Of a stretch of DNA of 64,000 nt, positions 9,738 to 19,965 are shown piece after piece (position 1 is the stretch's first letter; each line of letters starts with the position of its first letter). Below the pieces are notes generated by a model. That model worked only from the letters and a program-made list of their open reading frames with translations. It did no database searches and was not told the DNA's origin. Location: contig CAUYUJ010017969.1 in assembly GCA_963575745.1 (NCBI GenBank), forward strand, positions 26,001 to 90,000, written 5' to 3'. The position numbers and the translations under genes were made by a program. The stretch comes from Prorocentrum cordatum (Eukaryota; Sar; Dinophyceae; Prorocentrales; Prorocentraceae).

Positions 9738-11299
9738 CTAGGCGGGCAGGGAGGGGTGTGCGGCCCATGCGCTGCTCATAACCGTACTGCTGCTGACCAC
9801 CTCGTGCAGGCCTCGGTGCTGGCGCACTGCTGGCGTCGATGCTGGCGTCGGCGCTGGCATCGACGATGTCGCTGTCGTGGAGCTCACGGTGGAAAGGGCC
9901 GTGGGAGTCCCACTGCTCGAAGTGGTACTCATGGTCACCGCCGTGCTCATGATTGTGCCCACACTGGTGGTGAACGTGTTGCTCAAGGTCACGCTGCCGC
10001 TCGTCTGAGAGGCACTGCTGGTCAGCGAAGCGCTGGAAGTCCTGGTGGTCAACGATGCCGTTGTCGTGGAGTTCAGCCTGGAAGTGGCCGTGGACGTCAC
10101 ATGGTTGGAGATGGTACTCGCCGTCGTCACCGTGCTGGTGTTCGTGCCCGTGCTGGTCGTGGCAATGCTGCCCGTGGTCATGCTGCCGCTCGCCAGGGCC
10201 GCACTGCTAGTCACCGAAGCGTTGAAAGTCCGTGTGGTCGACGGTGTTGTTGTCGTGAAGATCAGCGTGGAAGTGGCCGCGGATGTCGCCCTGCTCGAGC
10301 TGGTAGTCGCCGTCGTCGCCGTGCTCGTGTCCGTGCCCGTACGCGTAGTGACCGTGTTGCTCGAAATCCCGCTGCCGCTCGCCTGCGACGCACTGCTACT
10401 CACCGAGGCGCTGGAGGACCCCGTGGTCGACGATGCCGCTGTCGTCGGGCTTACCGTTGAAATGGCCTTGAGAATCCCACCGCTCGAACAGGTAGTCGCC
10501 GTCGTCGCCGAGCCCGTGCCCGTGCACGCACCGGTCGTCACCGTGCTGCTCGAGGTCCCGCTGCCGCCGGTCTGCGACGCACTGCTAGTCATCGAAACGC
10601 TGAACTCCCAAGGGTCGACGTTACTGGTGCCGTGGAGCTCACCGTAGAAGTGACCATTGACGTCGCACTGCTCGAGCTGGTAGTCGCCGTCGTCGCCGTG
10701 CTCGTGCCCGTGCCCGTACCGGTCGCGACTGTGCTGATCGCGGTCACGCTGCCGCTCGTCTGCGACGCGCTGCTCGTCAGCGAAGCGCTGGGAGTCCCCG
10801 CGGTCGACGATGCCATTGTCGTGGGGCTCACCGTGGAAGCAGTCGTGGACGTCGCTCCGCTCGAGCTGGTACTCGTTGTCGTCGCCGTGCCCGTGATGGT
10901 GCGCGTGCGCGTCGCGACCGTGCTGCTCGAGGTCGCGTTGCCGCTTGTCTGCGACGTACTGCTGGTCCGCGAAGAACTGGAAGTCCCGGTGGTCGGCGAC
11001 GCTGTTGACCGGGCGCTCACCGTGGGAGCGGCCGTGGACGTTGCAATGCTCGAGCTGGTACCCGCCGTCGTCGCCGAGCGCATGCTCGTCCTGCCTACCT
11101 CGCGACTCCGATGGCGCGGAGGGGTAGAAGAGGGGGAGGACAATGGGGAGGAGAAGCAAGACGAGGAGAGGGAGATGGAGGGGCCCAGCGTAGGCGTGGA
11201 CGTTGGTACCGGCGTCTGCGTTGGCGTCGGCTCTGGCGTCGGTGCCGTTGCAGTCGTTGTCGTAGGCGTCGGTGCCGGCGTGGGCGTGGACGCTGGCAT
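9738..11299 (-). pseudogene. Ser/Thr-rich repetitive protein, frameshifted (mucin- or wall-like)
   Basis: Two minus-strand frames, 11299-10589 and about 10600-9738, read as one Ser/Thr-rich protein if joined by a single-base shift near 10590-10600. The chain repeats blocks such as SASLTSSASQTSGSVT and ATSTVSSTT every 63 residues, from the 189-bp DNA repeat. Such chains are typical of O-glycosylated surface or wall proteins. No signal peptide or anchor was found, and the composition may only reflect the repeat. Several pyrimidine tracts followed by CAG/GAG suggest introns on this strand. It could be a host gene split by the YR element, or a non-coding expansion. Confidence 0.4.
9832..11090. 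repeat. 189-bp tandem repeat, about 6-7 diverged copies
   Basis: The phrase GTCAGCGAAGCG and its variants occurs at 10021, 10210, 10399, 10588, 10776 and 10965. The spacing is 189, 189, 189, 188 and 189 bp. The unit equals 63 codons, and divergence between copies largely keeps the minus Ser/Thr frame. The single 188-bp interval is where the reading frame breaks. Confidence 0.85.
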
Positions 11300-12031
11300 T
11301 GTGCTGCTGGTCCCGTTCGCGGACGTCGACGCAGAGCTGCTGCACTCAGCTGACGTGCTCCCTGTTGCCCCTGTGGTCCCAGTCGCCCTGCCTGCCTCGC
11401 GACTCCGATGGGATGGAAGTGAAAGTGAAGAGGAGCTGGAGGAGGAGGAGGAGGAGGAGGAGGAGGAGGAGGAGGAAGGGGAAGTGTGGGAGGGGGAGGA
11501 CGACGAGAAGGAGAAGCAGCTTCAATGGGGAAGGGGACATGAGGACGAGAAGCAGGAGACGGCGTCGTGCCGCTGGTTCCACTGATATTCGTCGAACTCG
11601 TCGCCCTCGCGGATGTACTGGTGATTGTGGCCGTGGTGGTACGCGACCCTGCGATGACCGACGACGTCGTGCCTACTGTTGATGTCGAAGTGAGCGGCAC
11701 ACCGAAGGATCTGATCTCGATGGTGTGGAGGAAGGTAGGAGGAGGACCATAACGACGACGGCGACCAGAAGGAGAGGGACTGGAAGGAGGTAGAGGCGGC
11801 GGAAGACCCAGAGGAGGAGGGGAAGGGGGAGTAGGAGGGGGAGCAAATGAAAGAGGCAGGGGCGGAGGAGGGGTAGCGGGACGAGGGGAAGAGGGCAGGG
11901 AGGAGTAGGACGACCAGATGGTGCTGTTGGTGCCCGTCGTGATGCTGAACGTCGTCATGCTCCTGGTTCCCGCTGCGATGCTGGCCGTCGTCGCGCGTGT
12001 CTGCCGATCGCCTGCCTGCGAGCTCCGACGA

Positions 12032-12064
<33 letters not shown>

Positions 12065-12122
12065 GAGGAGGAGGAGGAGGAGGAGGAGAAGGAGGAGGAG
12101 GAGGAGGAGGAGGAGGAGGAGG
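11300..12122 (-). other. Pro/Ser/Thr-rich candidate exons and GAG/CTC tracts
   Basis: Minus-strand sense here is Pro-rich, then Thr-rich (TSTSTVGTTSSVIAGS near 11650-11700), and ends in long pyrimidine tracts at 11426-11475 and 12039-12122 (GAG triplets on the plus strand). Each tract is followed on the minus strand by a similar ...CGGAGTCGCGAGGCAGGCAG or GGAGCTCGCAGGCAGGCG border, like a polypyrimidine tract plus AG acceptor. A similar border occurs near 11095. Exons of the same Ser/Thr-rich gene are a reasonable guess, but no exon can be bounded securely. Confidence 0.35.
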
Positions 12123-12280
12123 ATTCTCCCGCTCGCGCGCCAGCGAGCTGTCTCCGAGCGCGGCCGCGGCGTGCGCGCGCGGGGCGGCCCAAAATGGGCA
12201 GGCCCGTCCCGCGCGCTCAAGCCGGGGCGCCGCGCGTCAGACGGTGGAGTCCGTCTGGTCGCCGAGGTCGGCGAGGCAGC
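12123..12280 (-). repeat. Split direct repeat B2 (158 bp), 3' terminus of the YR element
   Basis: Identical over 158 bp to B1 at 12369-12526. Its outer end (ATTCTCCCGC on the plus strand) abuts the GGA tract. A 34-bp purine-rich spacer separates it from A2. Confidence 0.9.
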
Positions 12281-12314
12281 GCCCGTCAGCCTTAGAGTGG
12301 GAGAGGAGGGAGGG

Positions 12315-12369
12315 GGGCTGAGAAGCTGCGGAGACAGCAGGAGCTTGCTCACAGAGAATAGAAGAAGCA
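12315..12369 (-). repeat. Split direct repeat A2 (55 bp)
   Basis: Identical to A1 at 22447-22501. It starts GGGCTGAGAAGCTGCGGAGA on the plus strand. It abuts B1 with base 12369 shared, giving the same junction that circularised element ends would form. Confidence 0.9.
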
Positions 12370-12526
12370 TTCTCCCGCTCGCGCGCCAGCGAGCTGTCTC
12401 CGAGCGCGGCCGCGGCGTGCGCGCGCGGGGCGGCCCAAAATGGGCAGGCCCGTCCCGCGCGCTCAAGCCGGGGCGCCGCGCGTCAGACGGTGGAGTCCGT
12501 CTGGTCGCCGAGGTCGGCGAGGCAGC
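12369..12526 (-). repeat. Split direct repeat B1 (158 bp)
   Basis: Identical to B2. It lies 11 bp after the recombinase stop codon (12538-12540), so the 3' end is very compact. Confidence 0.9.
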
Positions 12527-12537
12527 CATACCCGTGC

Positions 12538-13375
12538 TCAAGGACCTTGCGAAGTGACAAGGTTTTGGCGGGCGGCCGCAAGCAGGGCAGGCCAAGCGGC
12601 GGGGCCGACTTGGAGGAACGAAGCGACGAGGCGGTCGCTGGCGGTGGCGAAGAACAAGATACGAGCCCGCGCGTGCTCGGGGAGCGCAGCAAGAACTGTA
12701 GAGGCGGCGGCGGCTTGCAGGTAGCGTTCGGCACTGGAAGCCTGACGCCAGCGCCCTCGCCAGAAGACGCGAGGGACGTCTTCCGTGGCGATATAAAAGT
12801 CTGTTGCGCCAGAGCCCCGCAGACAAGCGGGCGTCAGGTTGAGCCCCTGACCTGCTTTGGCAAGGGGGACGCCCAGAGCCAAAAGCAGATGATTCCACCG
12901 AGTACGGAAGCCGCTCGCACCGAAGGGGGCGAGAGGATCGGTGGAAGCCAGCCTCCCAAACACAAGATTCAATATCTTCACCGTGCCCCGATCGGAGCAG
13001 CGAGCATGTTGCGTCGGGTACGTTCTTCTGGTCTTTGGAACAAGAATCGAAAGAAAAGCATCTCCTTCGACTTCGAGACGGTCGCACGGAAGCGACAGGT
13101 CACAGCGGCGGGACGCCAGCAGTTCGCCAGGCCTGAGGAACATCGTGAAGCCCATGAGCAGCAGTGCCGCCATCACAGGCCAGTCCCAGGCGAGACAGAG
13201 CCCGACCATGGCGCGCAGCAGCGCGCGTGGCAAGGGGGGACGGAGCTTTGGCGGCTCCGCAAGCTTCCATTGTTTCGCTACGTCCCAAGCTTCTGTCAGA
13301 AAGGCCTTCCAATGCGGATGGGCGCTCTGGATTCCCAAGATGGCGTGGACCAAAATATAATGGGGAAACCTGCAT
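12538..13375 (-). CDS. Tyrosine recombinase catalytic domain (ORF3 frame) of the YR element
   Basis: This frame is entered at -1 from ORF2 near 13362-13368. It carries TMFLRPGELLASRRCDL (first Arg, about 13130), LVPKTRRTYP (possible catalytic Lys), TPACLRGSGATDFY (second Arg of the HxxR box, with Ala at the usual His, about 12815-12833), FWRGRW and SAERYLQ with the nucleophilic Tyr (about 12716-12739). The SAM-like helices just upstream (LTSAYLDRRSRSIDAFELWL, about 13475-13530) lie in the ORF2 frame. A complete recombinase therefore needs the frameshift or one more C in the run. It should integrate circular cDNA at short matching sequences. Confidence 0.8.
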
Positions 13376-16300
13376 CATGAAGCCACACGCCGAAGGTCGC
13401 TAGGAAACGGGCGAGAAGTATCCCGCTTCGGTAAAGCGTGGCGGGTGGCACGCCAGTGTGTTCTGCTAACCACAGCTCGAAGGCATCAATCGATCTCGAA
13501 CGACGGTCGAGATACGCGGAGGTGAGGTGAGAATCGCGCACGAAAGGAGTGCGCGGAGGGCGAGCGGGCGCGGGCGGCGCAGCTCCACTAAGCCCTTGGC
13601 CGGCGGTCGGCGCCGCGGCTCCCAGAGAGATGCAGAGGCCGCAGACGCACCACAGGATGAGCGCAGGGCGGCCAGGGCTCGGAGAGCTGATGAGTGTGGC
13701 GGCCCTCCTGCGCCTGGACGCGTAGAAGGGCGGAACGAGGGCGTCCCGCCCGTCGGTCTCGAACCCCGACGCCTCAGCCAGCATCGCCCGCGCCGAGCTG
13801 AAGGACCCGCCCATGTTACGGTAGGCGCGGCGAGCCCCTGCTTCGATCTCGGCTGGCAGAGCGTCCCCTTTCTCGAGGGTCGGCCAGTCAAAAGGCGGGC
13901 GCGGCTCGGCACGCGCCGCTGCGGCTGCTTCGGCCAGCTCGGAACGAGCTGCCGAGGACGTGAGGCCCGAATGATGAGGCACGGGCACCACCTCCGCGAA
14001 GGCGTCGAGGATCTCGGACGGAGGGGAATGGGATCCCCACAGCGCTGCTGGGATGGCGCCGTGACTGTCCTGCACGTGGTACAGAAAGTCGAAAAGGCAG
14101 GCCAGTTTGCCCGCGCGCCGCCGCTGCTCGATCTTTGAGCCGAGCCCGATGCCACGGATGGCGCCCGCTCCCATGGCCTGGAGGTCAGCATGTGCGGGAA
14201 TAGCCTCGGGCTCGACGACGGCCGCGTAAGGATGCAGCCACGAGGCCTCGTCGATCGGCTCGGCGCCGCCTGTCTGAAACAGGCGCTTGTAGGCGTGCAG
14301 GGCCCGCAGGAGGCAGTGCAGGTCATCCTTGCCTTCGGGCTCGGCGGCCCCTGCGGGTGCGAAAGTCCTCAGCCACGACGCCGCACTCTGGAAGGCAGCT
14401 TGCCAGGCGGGGCCCCACCTCACTACCGTGATCTTCTCGCCGCCGATGTTGAGGCGCCACGCTAGGGCGCTCGCGGCCCCTGGAGGCAGGGGCTGCTCAG
14501 CGGCCGCCGAGGCCGTGCGCCGCGCTGCGAAGGCTGCAGCCGCGGCGCTTTCAGCGTCACCGCTGTGAGCGCCGCTGAGGGGCAGCTCGGGTTCAGAAGC
14601 TCGGCCACGCACGAAGCCGCTCGAAGACCCCCCTTCCTCGGCGGCACGCCCTCCTCCCTGCGGGGCCGCAACAGCATCGCTGGAAGAGCGCATGCCTACC
14701 GAAGTCGGAGTAGCCTGAGCAGCGGAGTCCGCGCGGGAGCCGGCTGGCCGCTGCGAGGTGGCGGGGCTCGGGCGACGCTTCGGAGCGACTCGAGGAGAGC
14801 GCACCGCGCGACGCCCAAGCGGCGCACGTGAGCGCGACGCCGCACGCCCCCTAGAGTGGTGACGGGGTGGCGACGGCGGCGGGGGAACGGGCCGCGGCGG
14901 CTCGGGGCCAGCACGCGGGCCGCGGCCCCGAGAGCGGCTGCGAGCCGCAGCGCGAGCGGCGGGCGGAGAGGTCTCCGCGCGGCGCGGGAAGGCCGCCTGC
15001 AAGCGGCGGAGGACCTCGGGGTTCAGGCCCGCCACGACGCGCTCGAGGTCCACCGAGGAGTCAGTGAGAGCACTCAAAACGACGTCCTCGAGCTCCGTCG
15101 GAGAGTCCTCCTCGCACGCGGGCTCCGCTCTCGAACGGCTGCGGGCGCTCGCTGGAGGGGACCCCTCAGGAGTGTGCGGGCCCTCCGATGCCTCTCCCGC
15201 CGGCGGCCCCGACGGCTCCTCAGGCGCGCTCGAGACGTCGATGGGAAGCGAGGAGCCGCCTCCCGAGGGCGAAATGTGATCAGTCCCGTACGGGTTCGGC
15301 GACCGCGTACGGCTGCGGGCAGGGCTGCGGCTCCGCGGTGGAGGGCCCACTCCCGCGGCGGAGCTGGGGCGTGCGGCACCTGCCCAGTGGCGCGCATTAG
15401 CTGTGCGACGCGACCTGCGGCCAGGCGTCGTGGCGGCTCCCTCTTCAAGGGCGGGAAGCGCCGCCGTCGAAGCCCGCCGCTGCTTCTTGGCGCGCTTGTT
15501 GCGCGCGGCGCCCGTGCGCGAGGCGGAGTGTGGTGCGTGACCACCGCGATTGGGCTGGTCCTCGACAGCCTCCTCCCGCGGGCCCAAACGGGCGCGGACA
15601 GCGCGCCCCTCGCGACGGCTGAAGCTGGACGCTGGGTCGTCGGCAGGCCTCGCCAAGGCGCGCGGGTCCTCAGCCTCCACATCGGCCAGGGAGCGCCCCG
15701 TGGACGACGCGGGGGCGTCCCCAGCACGAGCGGCACGATCCGCATTGGCGAGGCCCGTCGAGACCTCAGCGTTGTGCAGGACGGCGCGCAGAGTTTTGCG
15801 CCAATCCCGACCCAGCTGGACGGGAGCCGTACGTGGCAAGCCCGCGGCCTCACGACTGGCGGCCTCGCGCAAGCGGCGGAAGTAGGCGCGGTCGGCCATC
15901 CCCTCCGCGAGCTCGGCGCGAGCGACGGCACGCTCGCCTTCGCCGCGTGCTGGAGCCTGCACCGTGCGCCTTGTGGCGTCGGCCCGCGCGGTGCGGAGCG
16001 CGTCGAGCTCCACGCGGCCGCGCGACACGGCGGAGGCGAGGATGGCATCGGACTCAGCCGCCCGCGTCGCGAGGGCGGACGAAACCCTGCTCGGGAGAGG
16101 CGCACCCGAGGCGGGGAGGGCAGCCCGAGGGGCCAGCTCGGCACTCGCCAGGGCGACCCGCGAAGAAACCGCCTCCTCGAGCGCCTGAAGGGCCATGGCC
16201 GACCCAGGAGCCAGCTTGCCCTTGCGGGCGCCCTTCCCTGCCGCTTTTGCCTGGGCGAAGGCGCGAGCGGCAGGACCGTCACCGCCCGTGCTAGGAGCAG

Positions 16301-19300
16301 CGGGCGGCGCGGCGGCCTGCGAGAGCGCCTGGAGCAGCACTGACTTGGCGTCACAGAGCTGCTTCCACTTGAGCGCGCGGGCTGCACGCTCGCCAGCCCC
16401 CAAGTGCGCAGGGGTCCTGTCTGGATGGTAGACTAAGGACTGGCGCCTGAAGGCGGCTTCGATGGTGCTGCGCGAAGCCCCGTCCACGACGCCAAGCAGC
16501 TGGCGAGACGCGCTCACCCTGGCCGCTCGCTGGAAGACGCGGGGGGTAGCAGCCGTGGCCCCCTTTGGCGCTTCCTGCGAGCCGACGCGCGACGAGCCCC
16601 CCCCGATCGCAGGCGGAGGGGCCGCTGCGGCCTTGGAGCGGAGGGCCAGGGGTGGCGGGCGCTTGGCGGCTGGGGGAGCCGAACCAGCGCTGGCGGCGGC
16701 AGGGTCGGGGCCGCGCGCGCCGCCCTCCGAGAATACAGGCGCCTTGGGCGAGGCGTCTGCTGTGGGCGTGAAACGCCGGCCGCTGTCAGCGAAGAGCGCG
16801 TTGCGAGGCCCGCGACGCTCTCCGCTGGCGAGAGCAGCTTCGCTGTTGCTCTCGGCGGCGCCCGAGGGGTCAAGGGCGTCGCCCTGGGCGCCGTCGCCGG
16901 CGGCGTCGGCGGCCATGCCCGCACCCAACGGGAGGGTGGGGGCGGCCGCCCAACGGTGGCTGAGCACCCCCTCGGGGCCTCGAGCCACAAGCTGCGCAAC
17001 AAAACGGCCCCAGAGACAAGTAGGGAATGCCGAGCGAGAGTCGGCGTACGCGATGCAATCAAAGCGAGTAAATTCTCCTCTCTCTGCTTCCACTAACCAG
17101 GCGGGAGGGGCACGGGACGGGGGCCTCACCGCGCGGTTGCGCGTGGGATCGTCGGCCCTATGCACGTCCGTGGGCACGTACATGCCTCCCATATATAAAC
17201 CTCCTCCTATCACATAGGGCAAAGTGGTCGAGAGAACATGTGATAAACCAGGAGAGCTGCTGCGCCCGTGCGCGGTCGCGCCCAAAGCTACTTTTGAATC
17301 CAAGAGGACGGGGATCCGAGAGTCGGGGAGGCGAACACAACAGTATTTGCACAGACTCTTATACACGGTTGTCTCAAGGATATTGATGTGACGAGGCATG
17401 CGAAACTCCCATTTGTACGCGAGCCGAAAGCGCAGCGACTCTGATAGCTCGGTGACCCAGCGCGGCGCGACAGGGGGCTCAAGAGAAGGGAGCCCCAGGT
17501 CGTGATGCAGCTGGGTGAGCTCAGGGCCCACGGGCACGCCGCGGCTGAGCACGGCGAGGAGGCTCCGATTGTGCAGAATCGTGTGCCACCCCCCGTGCTC
17601 CGATCTGCGCCACAGCTCGGCAGAGAGCTGCGGGCTGATGGGAGCGCGGACAACGCCCCCCCAGCCGAGAGACGCGTCCGCACCGAACAACTCGGGGCAA
17701 GGCTGCGCCCGAAGGTCGGTTATAGCCGTAAAGGCTAGGAAGGTGCAGGCCAAGAGCTCGTCGCGAACATAAGGGGGCAGGTCGTATTCGATGCCGTCCT
17801 CGGTCGCCAGGCGCGACAAGAAGTTGTAGACGTGCGTAAAGATGGCGAGTAACGGGCGGCGATAGAGGAAGACCTGGACCCAGCAGCCCACCAGAGAGGC
17901 TAGCAGGGAGCGGGTGGTGATCCCGAGGTAGATTTGGATCAGGGTCAGCCTGCACAGGGCCACTGTCCGCACAAGAGGAGCGCAGACGATGCCTATGCGC
18001 CCCTCCACCTCGGCGCCCACCACCACTTTGTGCGTTTCACCGCGCGCGCGCTTGCCTGGATGCTGTATCAGGCCCACGCGCGGGTAGCCCGCATCACACG
18101 CGGCAAAGACCTCACGATCACGGCGACACGGGTCGTCGGGGCGAGGAGCGGAGCCACGCCACGAGAGCTTCTGAAAACCTGTGTGGTCATCAATATTCAG
18201 CATCTCGACAAACGGGCCCCGCGGAAAGGGCGAGCGGTGGACAACCTGCTCGTGAGGCCTCAAAGCCCCGAAGCTGTGCAAGACGCCTTCATGCGCAGAG
18301 TTGGCAATCTCCACAGCCATGTTGTCGCCCATCGCCAGAGCATTGAGGCAGGGCGCGACATCCACACCCTCCAGCTCGGGGCGCCAGGCTCGAAATGCCT
18401 TGAAACGAGAGGATGGCAGGCGAACGCGCAGGGCGTTACGTCTGGCACGCGCGGGAGGGACGCGGAACGTGTAGTAAAATTCCCGAAGGTCGTCACAAGA
18501 AACTGCCAGCCATTCCCCAGGTGCCAGCCCCAAACGGCACAGGAGGAAACCTTGGCCAAGGCGCTGGGTGCTGGAAGAAATTGAAGCACAGCGGCTGTTC
18601 ACAACCGTGGGGTTCAGGATCAGCCTGTCGAAATCGCTGTCCTTCGGTACCCTGAAAGCTCCACAGGCTTCATCCCAGGCGAGGTCCGAAGCAGGAGTCA
18701 GGTACAGGGCGCCGCAGGCATCCCACTTCTGGAGTAGGGCCCACAGCTCGGCGCGGTCCATATGGACGCGCGCTCCCTTCTGGCCAGCAGGCCACTCTGA
18801 TGCCGGTAGCCGCATAGCCTCAGGATCGAGGAAAGCTTCGCGGACTCGCGCGTCAGAGAGGAAGGGAACGGGATCAAACTCTGGCGAATAATCCCACTTG
18901 ATGCGAGATGCCCTGACTTTCAAATCGAAGGGCTCGGCCTGGGTGGAGTCCCAAGCCGCCGCAGTCGCCAACGACCCAGGCACCGGAGGAGCGCCGGTCG
19001 GGCAGTGCCGCATGGGGGCAGGCACAGAAGAAGAGGAGGTGAAAGAGGCCTCCAGAGCTGCAACATGGGTGGCCAGGCCATGGAGCGAGACCTCGGTGGA
19101 GTCGAACTTGGCGAAAGCCCGACCTAGGTCGCTCTTGCCGCCACGGGCAAGGCGAACTGCGATCCGACACAACCGTTCGATACGGGTGCGGACGCCCTCC
19201 TGGCAGGGCGAGACCGTGGCACGGACGCGAGCCTCGGCGGGAGCGAGGCTGGGATGACCCAAGGTGAGCCAGTTCAACGCAATAACGGAATACTGCGCGA

Positions 19301-19965
19301 GCGTCCGCGCCGCGCGCCGCAGTCTCCAGCGCTCCCTGCGCCTCGCCGACAAGCCGTCAGGCGGGGGACCAAGAGGAGGAGCAGGCGGGCACGGCCAAGG
19401 ATCGCGGGGAGGCGGCCCCAAAAGGTACGGACCGTCCCTGTCCATTGCACGCATAGATGAGCGGGAGAAAGAACCAAGAGAACATCGAGCACCCATCCCA
19501 ACCTGGGACAGCGCTGCTGCCCAGTGGGTGATATCAATGTTCGCGCCTGGGAACAGGCGCAGCAAGGCAGACAAGTCAGCGACGAATGGCGCGACTTTGG
19601 CAAGAGCAGCAGAGGTGCCTGAAGGAGAGCAAGCACCAGCAGGGACACCAACCTCAGGGGCTGCAGGCCCCCTGGAGGGCGCGCTCGACTGAGGCAAGCG
19701 TCGGCCAAAATGGCCCGAGGGATCCGAGAAGCGGTTCGAAGCAGAGCGAAGGGCGTGGTGGCGGAACGTACTCCTCCCTGCGGGGCCGCAACAGCATCGC
19801 TGGAAGAGCGCATTCCTACCCTCACGCCCTCGCTGTGCCCAAACGCGCCTAGCAACCGCAACAGCGTCGGTGCAGTCTGTGTGCGGCGGCGTACCCCGGC
19901 CCCCCGCAGGCCCACCCTTCCAGGTGGCGGGCGCCGAAGGCGCCTTCAGTCTTTCTTGGGCACCG
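13296..19965 (-). CDS. pol: Pol-like ORF2: RT, RNase H, J-domain, Ser/Arg region, recombinase N-terminus
   Basis: About 2,220 codons without a stop, in the -1 frame of gag. RT: AFRVPKDSDFDRLILNP (about 18605-18655), motif A CDDLREFYYTF (about 18470-18505), motif B MGDNMAVEIAN (about 18300-18335), motif C NIDDHTG (about 18178-18200). RNase H: GADASLGWGG (about 17657-17690), the ILETTVYKS Glu, LLDSKVALGA and HRADDPTRN (about 17137-17162), so D, E, D and D are all present. A J-domain follows (separate entry), then Ala- and Ser/Arg-rich sequence, a conserved-looking block (WRLNIGGEKITVVRWGPAW, about 14400-14470), a hydrophobic segment (about 13600-13720) and the recombinase SAM-like N-terminus. 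No ATG marks the start; expression by frameshift from gag or from an internal start is possible. Confidence 0.8.
13362..13368 (-). promoter_or_regulatory. Candidate -1 frameshift heptamer T-TTC-CCC
   Basis: In the ORF2 frame the codons are GGT TTC CCC ATT. The heptamer TTTCCCC fits X-XXY-YYZ, and slipping back one base gives CCC CAT TAT ATT, exactly the frame of the recombinase core. CCC slippage is usually weak, and a one-base deletion from a C5 run explains the same data. Confidence 0.4.
14651..14700 (-). repeat. Internal 50-bp direct repeat, copy 1
   Basis: Matches 19771-19820 at 49 of 50 positions (CTCCTCCCTGCGGGGCCGCA... start). Both copies lie in the ORF2 frame range, 5,120 bp apart and in the same orientation. 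Here it encodes GMRSSSDAVAAPQGG. Confidence 0.85.
16315..16522 (-). other. J-domain (DnaJ-like) inside the retrotransposon pol frame
   Basis: Within ORF2, about 69 residues read SASRQLLGVVDGASRSTIEA, then AFRRQSLVYHPDRTP and LKWKQLCDAKSVLLQAL. This matches the J-domain plan: L-L-G-V, a helix II basic patch, the invariant HPD loop (H 16425-16427, P 16422-16424, D 16419-16421) and helix III with the xAxxVL pattern. In the family the HPD tripeptide stimulates the Hsp70 ATPase. It sits between RNase H and the Ser/Arg-rich part, which is not a known retroelement module position. Recruitment of host Hsp70 for particle assembly or integration is an inference. Confidence 0.75.
19771..19820 (-). repeat. 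Internal 50-bp direct repeat, copy 2
   Basis: The partner of 14651-14700, with one mismatch (T for G at 19814). It lies just downstream of the gag stop and is read in a different frame from copy 1, so selection on the peptide does not explain the identity. Confidence 0.85.

Noticed and set aside
19930-19965. Canonical -1 slippery heptamer at the gag-pol border
   Set aside because: Codons CCC AAG AAA GAC TGA give no X-XXY-YYZ match, so a recoding site could not be supported there.
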